NCBI GenBank assembly: GCA_000697665.1
Contig: KL197717.1
Location: 665,811 to 729,810 of the forward strand
Direction: 5' to 3'
DNA: 64,000 nt
Source of the DNA: Jaapia argillacea MUCL 33604
Taxonomy: Eukaryota; Basidiomycota; Agaricomycetes; Jaapiales; Jaapiaceae
Part shown: positions 35,496-46,711 of the stretch, in pieces
Layout: every line of letters begins with the position of its first letter
Numbering within the stretch: position 1 is the first letter of the stretch
Made by a program: the position numbers and the translations under genes
The notes under the pieces: model-generated
The model's input: the letters and a program-made list of their open reading frames with translations, nothing else
Told to the model about the DNA's origin: nothing
The model's database searches: none

Positions 35496-35522
35496 GGGTG
35501 AGGGTAAGGGCGAGGGTGAGGG
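35496..35522 (+). other. G-quadruplex motif, five GGG runs with 3-nt loops
   Basis: GGG-TGA-GGG-TAA-GGG-CGA-GGG-TGA-GGG: five G-triplets with uniform 3-nt loops. Loops this short predict a very stable parallel quadruplex on the plus strand. It lies in a non-coding spacer just left of the big tandem duplication. Confidence 0.75.
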
Positions 35523-36518
35523 AGGAAGAGATACTGAAGTCGGGGGTGAATGAAGTTGAAGATTGCACTTCATATTGGAGGTCGATGAGGTTGTGAGTCT
35601 TTGAAGTGGACGGAAAGATCTAGGTGGAGTATCAGACCAGCCGGTGATGCCAACAGAACTTGTGAAAGAAGAGCGACAGGGCCAGGGAGAGATCGACTTA
35701 TACCACCACTCGTTAAAGCATCATACGAATCCAATTGTTTGAACATCGCAACCACAGTTTCGAGATACGGAACGACTTGTACTTCCTGATATGTCTCAGC
35801 AAAACATCGTGGTTCGAGGGTGCTCACGCTTTGCATTCCCAATAAACGTTTCCATAATCAGTATTTGTTACCTCTTGGTTCGGGTGGATGACGCACCAAT
35901 GGGGCGAAAAAGGCACCGTCCGAGACTTTCATCGTCGATGTTACAGATTGGAATGAGCGAGGAGGGTGCGGGGGGTTTGAGAGATGAGAACGATTTGTAC
36001 GGGGGGTCAGTTCACAGAAGATTAAATAGGACCTGCTACCGAGAGGTCTCAATCGAACGTTTGAATGTCATGGCGCCCAAATCCTCCAAAGTTGTTTGAA
36101 ATTTCATTGTGTTTGACACTCTCCGTCGTCGATGGAATTAGGGCTGAGAGTGGCGGTAATATCCCAACCACTTGCTATTCGTAGAAGCGCTCCCGCGAAG
36201 TGTTCGAGGAAAAGAAGCTCGTAGCGCATGAACATGCTTGATGATGACAGTTTGCGTGTCTCGCCCAAGTTGAAGGGTGTATCCTTGCTAAAGCGCCCAG
36301 GAGGATTGATGGCAAGAGGAAGTGCAACGTTCATCCAGCGTTTAGTCATTGGGAAGGCTTCTCAGTGGGCCCAAGGGATTTACAAAGCGATAGGGTATAG
36401 CAAGAGGCGCAATGGTGGGGTATATACAAAGAGTGATCAACAATGGCACTGAGTAAGCGAAAAAATTCGTAAATGAGATTTATTTAGGAAAGGAGAAGGG
36501 TTTCTCACCGCGTCGTGC

Positions 36519-38360
36519 TCAATCAGGAATGAAGAATGGCACTTCAAATATTTCGGCGTTATTTTCAATCGCGAAATGCTCTCTTTCAGAGGTCAAGGTC
36601 TTCCTCTCAGACTCGGCCTTCTCAGGAGTCATCGTCTCCGCTAAAACGTAATCCTTGACCATACTTCGCAACTCCACTGGAAGGTTCATGAGGTCGAACT
36701 CCTTCGATAGATTGAGAAGTGAGGTTCCGGCCCCCAGCTCATCCGTATACCACGAACGCTGTTGTGGAGGGACTTTCGAGGTCGAAAGGATTGGGAGTGA
36801 AGGGTCGACGAGGAAGAAAGATAAGATCTTGCGAAAACCAGGTTTCGACGAATCCGCGAGTTTGAAGGGATCAAACCGATGCTGGTATACGTTCGGAAAG
36901 ACGATGCACTTGTCTTCCACGATGGGAAGGGATCCTAGTCCTTGAGTGAGAGGGCGTTCGGCAGCCAGACCGAACGTCACCTGGTAGGCCTCGGCGTCGC
37001 TCGAATCGGGGGTTTGTCCAAACAAATTCCCTTTATCCCCATACCCAACAGCTGTTCGGAATTCCAATTTGGATTGATCAATGTTGCTGTGGGCATAACA
37101 ATATGTGCCGATAGCGACGATCTGTTCGTTCTCCAATCCTTGAACAAGCCAGTCTCCACCAGAGAAGGTAGGGCTCTCTGGTGTAAGGAAAATATTCACT
37201 ATCTTCACTATAACCTGGATCGTACGACCTCCGAGTTTGAATTCGTTACGGCGTTCTGTGGTGGATGGGGAGAAGAGTGCGGGGTCGGGGATGTGAGGCC
37301 ACCTATGTCCTTGGTCCAACTTGTCGATATCTGGGGCATCCCTTTTGCCAGGTTCGGGCAGATCACAGTCAGAATCAGGTTCTCGCCCGAGCCACTGCCC
37401 TGGGTCAACTGGGATAATGGGCGGGAGCTCGGGGCCAAGGCAATCGGAAAGCACGTTCTCGAAAAGCGGCAGGAACTTCTGGAGAATACCGGTGACAGCA
37501 AGGTAGAGAGGCTTGTGAGCGACAGGGTGAATGTTATTGATGTATCCTAGAGGCCGCATTCGACCCGAGGACGATACGCTGAAGTCGGTGGGTAGCCATT
37601 GGTGCGAGTGAGAGAAATTGAAGAAAGCGGAATCCGCGAGGTCTGGACGAGCATCCTCATAGTCGTCCATTGATGGGACATATACTTGAGTAGCCTCGCC
37701 GGCGGTTGACTTGACGACGAGGGACTCGTCGATTCGGTAGCAGTAGAGGGAAGGGTGGACGACGTCAAGGGCTTGATTTGGGACATCAGCGTCTGGATGC
37801 CACGTCTGTTGTTGGATTGAGAAGTCTTCCAGAAGGGAAGCAGCATCGAGGAAGGCAGATTTCAAATCGGGCGGTATGAGCTTCACTGACTGATAGACTT
37901 TGGGAATGGCCGTCGTCTAGAAAGAAAGTTTTCAGCGGACGGTTATGCTGAAGAATCATGCCAGTCTGACCTCAATACCCGACTCCTTGTCCCTGCGCGT
38001 CGCGGCGTCCTTCAATCCATCAAATATATAATGCACCTGCGCATCATTGATCCTCTCCCTCGGCCATTTTCCCTCGCCATATCGAGAACCCACGCGTATT
38101 GCTTCGCCAATACATCTTTCGACGGTCTGCGCATCTTGTTCGATGATCTGGTTCTTCCACTCTTGCACCACATTCTCGTCGAATATCTTCTCCCACCACC
38201 GAGGCTTCTCCTGGATCCGCCCAGCGAGGATTCGCAAACGCAACTCTACAAGAGTCATCGGGAGTTTTCCATTGCTCGGTTTGAACGGAGATGGGAAGAC
38301 TACTGCCTCGCCATCAGTGCTCGAATGGCCTTCCATAGGGCTTGTCTTCAGAGGGGTCAT
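36519..38360 (-). CDS. DUF4246-family protein, intact copy 1
   Basis: Fungal protein family of unknown biochemical function. Exon 1 starts at 38360 (MTPLKTSPMEGHSSTDGEAV) and contains EKPRWWEKIFDENVVQEWKN. An intron of about 56 nt ending TTTCTAG joins ESGIE to TTAIPKVYQSVKLIPPDLKS. The single large second exon holds DVVHPSLYCYRIDESLVVKS, then RPLGYINNIHPVAHKPLYLA. It continues with YQHRFDPFKLADSSKPGFRK and ILSFFLVDPSLPILSTSKVP, the DUF4246 hallmark. The C-terminal helix is LPVELRSMVKDYVLAETMTP, ending VPFFIPD at 36519. Length about 590 residues, normal for the family. The tandem sister at 44877-46711 carries a frameshift and a stop, so this is the only intact gene of the pair. Confidence 0.85.
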
Positions 38361-39711
38361 ACGGCTCGCAGGAAAAGAATAAGCCAGTCCAAAGCCAGTG
38401 ATTAAGTGTTGTGATATGTAGTGCCCGATGAAAGACAGTAAAAAATGAAGTCAACCAACGGAACCTCTTGCAGGGAGAGGTCACGGTAAGCGAGAGTGGC
38501 TGGAAACCTTGTGCAGGCCGCCGACTCGGACTCGCGGGCGCGACTGATGTATATACAAAAACATTTCTAATTGACCAACAAGTTGGCCCACTGGCAAGCT
38601 AACGACTTCACCCAGCTGTGCTTAAGCTTCATGACTTGCCGTCAACTCGAGGGCTAGGTACACAGTGCGACAGCTGGTAACGGTTACACTATGCATATGT
38701 CCAAACTATGCCTACAAAAGTAGGAAGTCCCACTAAGTTTCTTTCTCTTCGACAGGCCCACTCCTCGAGGAGTCGAGCAGAGGCTGTCCAAAGGACCCTT
38801 TACCGACTCGGAAACCGTGACCTCTCCAGTTGTACGAATCCGATAATTCCTTGCTCTTGGGCGGTTGCACAATGCTCCTGTTGCGCACTTAGGCCGTTCT
38901 TGTCTTCCACCAGTCATGTTGTCGCCTGCCAGAGTGTCCGGTAGAACCAATCTCTGCTCGTCGCTTGCTTCAACATTGTCAGTCAAAATCTTCTTTTGCT
39001 CGTTTCCCTCCCTTTCGCAGCCGCAACCACTCCGGAGGCCTGCTGATCCATAGAGTTATGTTGCTCCGAATTAGTGCCTTCCCTACAAGGCGGAATTTTT
39101 ATTCAACATCCCAGGTGATTTGGGTCACTTGTCTCCAACAGCTCGACGTCAATGGGCATCTCGGCCGTGAACTCTATCTTCACAAGCTTCTGGTCAGCAT
39201 TCCGCCTCCACTGCTCATAATACATCCGCTATCAAGGAACTGGTCCGTCGCAATGGGGTAACGGCCTCGCAGAATTCACCTTCTGTTCCTTTGAATGACA
39301 AGGTCGGTATCTTCCCAGTCATCATTGCCCAAGGTGTTTGGGAACACGGACATGGTTTCTCTAGCTCTCCAATCCAAACAGTTTGACTTGGCACCCTCAC
39401 GAGGCTCCGCCGTAACGGTTCTCCGGCGGCGTTTTGACGCGTCGGTAGCAATTCATCAATTCATTTCGCCGTCCGTCTTTCCACTAAGGCCAAAGTGGTA
39501 CCGCATTCACTAGCACCGGACACTTTGGCTAGCTGCAGCGGTTCACTTATGTACACCTCTACGTCTTTTTGCTCGACCGTTTTACAAGAGCTGGTATCAT
39601 CGTTGTGTTTGCCGCCCCATCAATCTGCTCTGAGATTCGCTGACGATTTCAAGGATAAGCTGTCGTCTAAGGATTCGTCTCCTGCTACTAATTCACCTTG
39701 TCGAGTCCACC
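38361..39711. other. Spacer of tandem copy 1, possible gene remnants
   Basis: It corresponds to 46712-48588 in copy 2. Plus-strand fragments such as SAIKELVRRNGVTASQNSPS and NDKVGIFPVIIAQGVWEHG (about 39220-39360) have counterparts in copy 2. A gene may once have been here, but frames are interrupted and no family is recognised. Confidence 0.35.
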
Positions 39712-41277
39712 ATGTCATTCACCGTCTCTCAAATTCAGGAGCACCCTGGCTCCTTTCTTGGTGCCTACTTGGCTGATCTCGTTCTCCAAGCTTTCCAAAC
39801 GGGTTTACTGGTTGATCTCTCATTAAAATTTTGGCGCCGGAGCCATAATGAGAGCGTTGGAACCAGAGTTCTTGTCGCCTATGTGATGTTTGTTGCATTG
39901 TAAGTTCATTTGCACCACATAGCCCTTATCTGTGTCGCTAATGGATGCATTTCGAAGGTTTCAGATGGGCATTAGTTTCTATTCCGCCTGGCGTGTCAAC
40001 GTAGTGCATTTTGGGGACTGGGTAGGATTTATTTATTTCCTTGATAATATAGGTTGACGATGAGTATCGTCCACACCTAAATTTTCAGATGGTTCTTCTT
40101 ACACTTGTTTGGCCCGACGAACTTCAAGGTCTCATGGTAGGTGACCGCGCACAATTTTTTTGTCGCCTGGCATCTGATTTCGCAGACTGTTGCACTGTCA
40201 TCCCCAGTCCAAGCGTTTTTGATATGGCGATGTTGGATTGTGAGTACATCACGCGGTCATTGTGGAACATGACTTAATCACTATCGTACCAAAGTTTACA
40301 CGCAAAAGTTGGGTGGTCCTTGTACGCCGATCCACTTTCTCGCCACGGATTTACAGGATCTGAAGACTTCCAGATCCCACTGGTATCTCTGCTTCTGGCA
40401 TCTGTCGTCTCTGCTGTTTATGTGTCTGTTGGCATGTTCACGATACGGTTCTCGACTCATGGACCTCTGATGACGAGTATCCCGGTTCGTCACGCCCGTT
40501 TGACAGGACTGCCATTTTCTGAGATCTCATAGGTTGATACACCTTGTCTGTCATTTAACTTTCTTCTCTTCCCTTGCCACTGATTTCCCTGTGACTTTAG
40601 TTGTGTTAAGCTTAATTTTGACTGCCGGTATGTGACTCTTTGTATCAAAATTCCCGGCGCACCATCGAGAATGACCTCACATCAGCTCTGGATTTCGCCA
40701 TCACCTCCACCCGCAAGTGGTCTATCATTGATACTATATCCTGGCTGACATTCAGACAGTTTTGTTCTTTCTTTCTCGCTCACGATCTGACGTGTTCAGC
40801 CGGAAGTTTGATCGGGTACACACTTCATCACCTTTCTTGGAGAACTCCCTTACCGTATTTTCAGGTATTCCAGCGGCTCATCATGCTATCGTGGGAAGCA
40901 GCAGTGGCTCCTTGTGGATGTGCAATTATCACAGCAGCCCTATACTTGGTCTACGTACGTCTTGTTTTGGCGATAAGTTTCCTAGGCCCACATCCAGTTC
41001 TTCAGGGCAATGGCAACTTTTGGTATCTCTTCTTCCGAGGAATCCTAGGCAAACTATATGCCATGTCCCTATTGATAACCTTGTGAGTTACTCTGCAAAG
41101 GATTCGGACAATTTGTCGAGTTGAAATCTCAGGAATTCTCGAGCGAAGTTACGCAGAAAGCTGAGGCCTAACTTCGTGGATCCAACCTTGAACCTCCCTC
41201 CTATTGAAGTTCATGTCACTGTCAGTCTTCTTGTTAGTTTCCTCTTCCCCCGCTACATGACCCACTTATCTGTGTAA
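39712..41277 (+). CDS. DUF6534-type multi-pass membrane protein, copy 1
   Basis: Predicted 7-TM protein of a family expanded in mushroom-forming fungi; function unknown. Exon 1 (ATG 39712) reads HPGSFLGAYLADLVLQAFQT and RVLVAYVMFVAL. An intron starting GTAAGT joins it to FQMGISFYSAWRVNVVHFGD. Short exons then give MVLLTLVWPDELQGLM and TVALSSPVQAFLIWRCW-like sequence, followed by TRKSWVVL and IPLVSLLLASVVSAVYVSVG. Later exons include ENDLTSALDFAITSTRKWS, PCGCAIITAALYLVYV and GNFWYLFFRGILGKLYAMSL plus LITL, the conserved last helix. A 2-bp insertion relative to copy 2 near 41248 shifts the frame, so this copy ends early (FLFPRYMTHLSV) and lacks the 30-40-residue hydrophilic tail. The membrane core appears intact. 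Confidence 0.7.
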
Positions 41278-41554
41278 TGAAGGGGTCGGGTCACGAAGGC
41301 GATGATACCACAGGGACCGACTCGGGGTCCTCCGCCGCTTCCGCGCCCCCACTAGAAAGCATTGTTCGTCCAGGGATAACTGAAAAATCGCGGTGACTCC
41401 TATACCCGTGTAGGAAATAACTAGCCTGATAGTTGGTCTCATCCCCTGTTTAGTGGTTACCGCCTTCCAATCCAAGGCCGGCTAAGAGTTGTCGCTACTA
41501 CTGTACTTTAGAGGTGAATCTGAATCTGTATGACAAGCACGGCTACGCACTTCC

Positions 41555-41634
41555 CTCGAAGTATACTTGTTACGGCATCTCTCATACACAGAATTCATGG
41601 ACGAGCAATGTTCTGTATATGGACGCTCGAAGTA
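41555..41634 (-). mobile_element. Miniature hairpin element, locus 2, with empty site in tandem copy 2
   Basis: CTCGAAGTA occurs at 41555-41563 and 41626-41634 around a 62-bp core that is the reverse complement of the core at 31553-31612 (shared ACGAGCAATGTTCTGTATAT). In tandem copy 2 the same place (about 50430-50450) has a single, slightly diverged flank (TTGGAGTA) and runs straight into AATCTGAG, as expected for an unoccupied site. Confidence 0.65.
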
Positions 41635-41853
41635 GGAAATCTGAGACAAGAACATCCCAGCATGATGATGATGCCACATAGTATCCTCGGCCAACATAGT
41701 TTCATGGATGCGGAGTGAGAACGAAAACATATTTCTGGAGCAACGCCGAAACAGACGGCCGGCGACTCTGCGACTCTTCGCAAGTCTTACCGGCAACAGT
41801 CGCTGCTAGTTGGCGGACCGGGGTCCCCAACCGTCCTGATCTTAAAACACCGC

Positions 41854-43476
41854 TTATTCATCAGAGTATTCATCAGAGTCTGAATAGTCGTCTTCATCGT
41901 CATCGAGCCTGGAAGGTCCAATCATTCGTGACCATCAGCCAGATGAGATTGAAGTTGATTCAAGATGACACTCACCATCCCCGCCGATTGTTGCGTCTCG
42001 GTCTCTCATATCGGTCTAAGTTCAAGTCTTCCTTGTGAACGTCATAACCCATGCACGAGACTCCCAACCATCAAAACAACCGTCCCAATAATCATCGACA
42101 GCTCCTTGAATAAAGGCAATTTCTTCTTCGGTGGCACGATCGTGTCGACAATCAAGTAGTTCCAACATCCTAGTCCCGCGAGCATGGGCCTTCTTCTGCA
42201 GATAGGGGATAATGGTCTTGAAGGTGACCTTGGAGTTACGTCCGACGCAGAGCTGTTCCAGGCCGGGGCACAACTCGTGGAGGCGGCCCATTAATAACAC
42301 CTCCCCCAACTCCGTGTGAGATATGCTCAGTGTTTTGAGATGATCACCGAACCTGGCAAGTTGTTCGATGAAAAGATGTTCATTCTGAGCATCCAGGTCG
42401 TCATCCCAATGAAGGTAAGGGTGGTTCAGTTGCCGACGATTAGAGCATCAATTGTAGGGAACTCAAGTCGCCGGAGGATCTCGAAACTGTAAACCCCGAG
42501 GATGAGCTCTCGCAACCCCGAGAGGACGATCGGAGATGATTTAGGGTCGGCAGCTTCTCGGAATCCATGTCTGGGTGTCGTCGACCACCCGTCCATGATC
42601 ATATCCACGCGGGGATGAGCTTGTTCAACGACTCCAGGCTCGCAAGGTTCGTAGGTCAAGGGAGGACCTAGATGTTTCTGTTCATACTTCTCTCGCACCT
42701 TAACAGCCCGGAGGAGGCCGTGAAGTATTTTCCCGACATCTCCACCAGGGTCCAGTGGCGAAGTTTAACCGATGCCCATATGGCACATCTTGAGACTGTA
42801 AAGTTGAGAAATGACTGGGATGGTCATATCTGTGGAGAAGCGATAATGGACCACCCCGCGTCCTTGGGTATAGGAATAGGGTTATACTAAACAAAATGGC
42901 AGGTATCCTCAGCGATGAGTTTAACCACACAAGGTTGAATGTACGGACGGATGAGAAATCGTATGAGACATGTCATATCAAAGCCATGCCAGGGGCCTTG
43001 GGAAAAATATCTGAACTCCTCCAAGTCGCGAACGAGTGCTTGTCGATAGCACGGAGTATCGTCTGGAAGGTAGACTTCCTGTCATTGTGGGCACAGACGC
43101 GTTTTGGACGAGATTCCGGTTTGTCCCAGTCGAAAGTCATGTCTAAGTCGATGTGGGCTAGGCGGGAAACGCCTGCTCGCTGCACAAAGGCTGCAGCCCT
43201 TAGGCACGGACTTTTGTCGAATTTGCTGACTTTGAGACGTCGCCAAAATTTGAGGGTAGATATAGTCGTGTTGCGGCTCGATTGGCACACTTGAGATGCG
43301 AAGAAGAGATCGGACACTCCAGGTTCAAACAAATTGCAAATGAGTACCAAAATATCAGATGGTAAGCGGTCGAAGCCGTAGTGGAGGCGTTTCTTGAACA
43401 GGCTCGTCAACGACTCGACGCATTTAAACCGATAAATCTCACCAGAGCCAAACGTTCCTTCTGTTGCTCCACGATC
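41854..43476 (-). pseudogene. F-box protein gene, tandem copy 1 (broken)
   Basis: Counterpart of the intact gene at 50638-52530. Recognisable pieces are KKRLHYGFDRLPSDILVLIC, then REKYEQKHLGPPLTYEPCEP, GLRELILGVYSFEILRRLEF and HELCPGLEQLCVGRNSKVTF. Disabling changes are a TGA at 42426-42428 after DALIVGN, where copy 2 reads on through NPLYLHWDD, and a deletion of about 40 bp near 42870-42895. The original first exon is also missing: the 5' end stops inside the coiled-coil exon (EIVEQQKERLAL) and is joined to an ERG6 fragment. The acidic C-terminal tail is still readable down to a TAA at 41854. Confidence 0.8.
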
Positions 43477-43638
43477 TCCAGTTTTCGGTGCGCTCGTCGA
43501 CACGACGATCGGGCAACCCAATGGATCCGGGCATATTGAAACTGAGGAGGAAAATAATAATTAGTACCAGAATTGGAAATTGAGATGGAGGAAGGAAGAG
43601 AGAGGGGCGGTCAGAGACTTGAATGGATCCCGAAGGAC
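43477..43638 (-). pseudogene. Duplicated ERG6 5' end (promoter-proximal DNA plus about 19 codons)
   Basis: The segment matches 33332-33486. The ERG6 start context is kept: ATG at 43534, MPGSIGLPDRRVDERTENW, against [19 protein letters not shown] in the real gene, and about 100 bp upstream match as well (GACTTGAATGGATCCCGAAG in both). It abuts the truncated F-box copy 1. The ERG6 frame is not in phase with the F-box frame across the junction, so no simple fusion protein results. Confidence 0.8.
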
Positions 43639-44231
43639 ATTACACTGTGGTTAAGCAAATTCGCCAAATCGGCGTAAAAACGGGAGATGGCGTACGAACG
43701 AGTCCCAGGACGATTGGTCCGACTAAGGTGAGGCACAAGCCATGTGAGAGTGATCGAAAAGCACTGGTCTCATTCCAAGTCCTTAGGTGGGAGCGGTCTT
43801 GGAACGAGACTACCAAAGTCCAGGAATCCCCCAAGAATCAGCCACGCCATAATTCAGGTCCCAAAATTGGGGGTGAACGAGCACGCCTCCTGTTTCACCA
43901 CCTTTCACGCCCAATCAAATACACAGGTCGTAAGCCGAGAAGACATGGGAAACGAATGCGGTTGACGTACACAACAAGAATCAGTCGTAGCAGCTTGAGG
44001 GGAACAGCTGAGAACAGGTGGGGTGGGGCATTGGGATGAAGTGTCGAGGTGGTGGGTTGGGTTCAGGTGACGAAGTCAAGTCCTGGCATGTGGGCGGAGG
44101 AGGTTGTGGTGGTGATGTGTGGGGAGGGGTGGTGGGATTGACGATGAGGTAGAAGGTGTGGGTGAAGGAGTGTGTGTGTTGTGGTTCGTCCGGTTGGCTT
44201 GAGTAATTTCGGATTGGTTTTGAAGAGTTAT
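43639..44231. other. Unique spacer between the two tandem copies
   Basis: About 590 bp without match to either unit. GT-rich on the plus strand around 44090-44190. No gene recognised. Confidence 0.4.
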
Positions 44232-44876
44232 AATGGGGATGAGCAATGGAACAAACAAGGCACCGTCTGAGACTTCCATCGTCGATGTCACAGATTACGA
44301 TGAGCGAGGGTACGGGGGTTTGAGATGAGAAGGATTTGTGCGGGGAGTGAGAGCGAGTTCACAGAAGATTAAATAGGACCTGCTACCGAGAAGCCTCCAT
44401 CGAACGTTTGGATGTCAGGGTGCCCAACTCCTCTGAATTGGTTGGAAATTTCATCGCGCTTCACACTCTCCGTCATCGAAGGAATTAAAGAGAGCGGCGG
44501 TGACATCACACCTGCGTACGTTTGATGGTAAGACAGTCAGAAGAAGGGAAGAAGGGCTCCCGCGAGAAAAGCTTGAGGGAAAGAAGCTCGTAGTAGCATG
44601 AGTACTATTCTCGAAGATGATAATGTGCGTGTCCCGTCCAGGTTGAAGGGTGCATCATCGCCAAAGTGCCCAGGAGGAGTGATGGCACGAGGAATGGCAA
44701 CGTTCATCCAGCGCACAGCTATTGGAGAGGCTTCTCGACGGACCCAAGGGTATTACAGAGCGATAGGATATGGCAAGAGGCACCAATGGTGAGGTATATA
44801 CAAAGAGAGGTCAACAATGGCACTGAAGCCGAGCGGAAGGATTCGTAAATGAGAAGGGTTTCTCACCACGTCGTGC

Positions 44877-46711
44877 TCAGTCAGGAATGAAGAATGGCAC
44901 TTCAAATATCTCGGCGTTATTCTCAAGCGCGAAATGCTCTCTTTCAAAGGTCAAGGTATTCCTCATATCATTGGCCTTCTCCAGAGTCATCGTCTCCGCT
45001 AAAACGAAATCCTTGGCCATACTTCGCAACTCCACTGGAAGGTTCATAAGTTCAAACTCCTTTGATAGATGGAGAAGCGAGGTTTCCGCCCCCAGCTCAT
45101 CCGTGTACCACGAACGCTGTTGTGGAGGGACTTTCGAGGTCGAAAGGATTGGGATTGAGGGGTCGACGAGGAAGAAAGATAAGATCTTGCGAAAGCCAAG
45201 TTTCGATGAATCGGCGAGTTTGAATGGACTGAATCGATGCTGGTATACATTCGGGGAGACGATGCACTTGTCTTCCACGATAGGAAGGGATCCCAATCCT
45301 TGAGTGAGTCGGCGTTCGGCAGCCAGACCGAAAGTCACCTGGTACGCCTCGGCGTGGCTGGAATTGGGGGTTTGTCCAAATAAATTCCCTTTATCCCCAT
45401 GCCCTACAGCTGTTCGAAAATCCACTTTGGATCGACCAATGTTGCTGTGGGCGTAACAATATGTGCCAATAGCGACGATCTGTTCGTTCTCCAATCCTTG
45501 AACAAGCCAGTCTCCACCAGGGAAGGCAGGGTTCTCGGGCGTAAGGAAGATGTTCACCAGCTTCACTATCACCTGGATGGTACGACCTCCGAGTTTGAAT
45601 TCGTTACGGCGTTCTGTGGTGGATGGAGAGAAGGGTGCGGGGTCGGGGATGTGAGGCCACCTATGACCTTGGTCCAACTTGTCGAAATCTGGGGCATCCG
45701 TTTCGCCGGGTTCGCGTAGATCACGGTCAGAATCAGGTTCTCGCCAGAGCTACTGCCCTCGGTCAACTGGGATAATGAGCGGGAGCTCGGGGCCAAGGCA
45801 ATCGGAAAGCACATTCTCGAAAAGCGGCAGGAACTTCTGGAGAATACCGGTGACAGCAAGGTAGAGAGGCTTGTGAGCGACAGGGTGAATGTTATTGATG
45901 TATCCTAGAGGCCGTATTCGACCTGAGGATGATACGCTGAAGTCGGTGGGTGGCCATTGATACTGGTGAGAGAAATTGAAGAAGGCGGAATCTGCGAGGT
46001 CTGGACGCGCATCCTCATAGTCATCCATCGATGGGACATATACTTGAGCAGCCCCATCCACGGTTGGCTTGAGAACGAGGGACTCATCGATTCGATAGCA
46101 GTAGAGGGAAGGGTGGACGACGCCAAGGACTTGATTTGGGACATCAGCATCTGGATGCCACGCTTGTTGTTGAATTGAGATGTCTTCCAAGCAGCATCGA
46201 GGAAGGCAGATTTCAAGTCTGGCGGTATGAGCTCCACCGACTGATAGACTTTGGGGAGGGCCGTGGTCTAGAAAGAAAGTTTTCGGCGGACGGTTATGCT
46301 CAAGAATCATGCCAGACTGACCTCAATGCCCGACTCCTTGTCCCTGCGCGTCGCAGCGTCCTTCAATCTATCAAATATATAATGCACCTGCGCATCACTG
46401 ATCATCTCCCTCGGCCATTTTCCCTCACCATATCGACAATCCACGCGTATTGCTCCGCCAAAACATCTATCGACGATCTGCGCGTCTTGTTCGATGATCT
46501 GGTTCTTCCACTCTTGCACCACATTCTCGTCGAAAATCTTCTCCCACCACCGAGGCTTCTCCTGGATCCCACCACCGAGGGTTCGCAAACGCAACTCTAC
46601 AAGAGTCATTGGGAGTTTTCCATTGCTCGGTTTGAACGGAGATGGGAAGACTACTGCCTCGCCATCAGTGCTCGAATGGCCTTCGATAGGGCTTGTCTTC
46701 AGAGGGGTCAT
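44877..46711 (-). pseudogene. DUF4246-family gene, tandem copy 2 (broken)
   Basis: Exon 1 (46711, MTPLKTSPIEGHSSTDGEAV) and its intron are preserved. In exon 2 a 7-bp deletion near 46195, in the codons for the copy-1 residues ASLLED, shifts the frame. Farther on, the tryptophan codon of copy 1 (GQW, TGG) is TAG at 45750-45752. After that an uninterrupted frame of 266 codons (45677-44877) retains the QHRFSPFKLADSSKLGFRKI core and ends VPFFIPD, so the sequence is still young. A product could be made only by an internal start. Confidence 0.8.

Larger units (their letters stand above)
33389..35892. other. Long intergenic region (2.5 kb) with repeats, no supported gene
   Basis: Upstream side of ERG6. 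It holds purine-rich tracts (33600-33660), a 32-bp tandem repeat (34777-34916) and a G-quadruplex motif (35496-35522). Open frames, for example 35570-35842 on the minus strand (LPGPVALLSQVLLASPAGLI), carry no recognisable domain. Pyrimidine-rich 34460-34760 could be a transcribed non-coding or UTR stretch, but nothing proves it. Confidence 0.4.
35893..43476. repeat. Large tandem duplication, copy 1
   Basis: Direct-orientation match to 44232-52320. Order in both copies: DUF4246 gene (-), spacer, DUF6534 gene (+), F-box gene (-). Left similarity starts around AAGGCACCGTCyGAGACTTy (35910 and 44249). Right similarity ends in the F-box 5' coding region near 43476 and 52310. The offset between copies grows from about 8.36 to 8.88 kb because copy 2 has extra bases in the spacer. 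Confidence 0.88.

Noticed and set aside
35496-35522. Interstitial telomere repeat
   Set aside because: The GGG spacing resembles telomeric DNA but the loops are TGA/TAA/CGA, not regular TTA; it was kept only as a G4 motif.
43477-43560. An in-frame ERG6-F-box fusion protein
   Set aside because: Reading from the ERG6-like ATG at 43534, the frame is offset by two bases from the F-box frame at the junction, and the F-box body carries a stop and a deletion.
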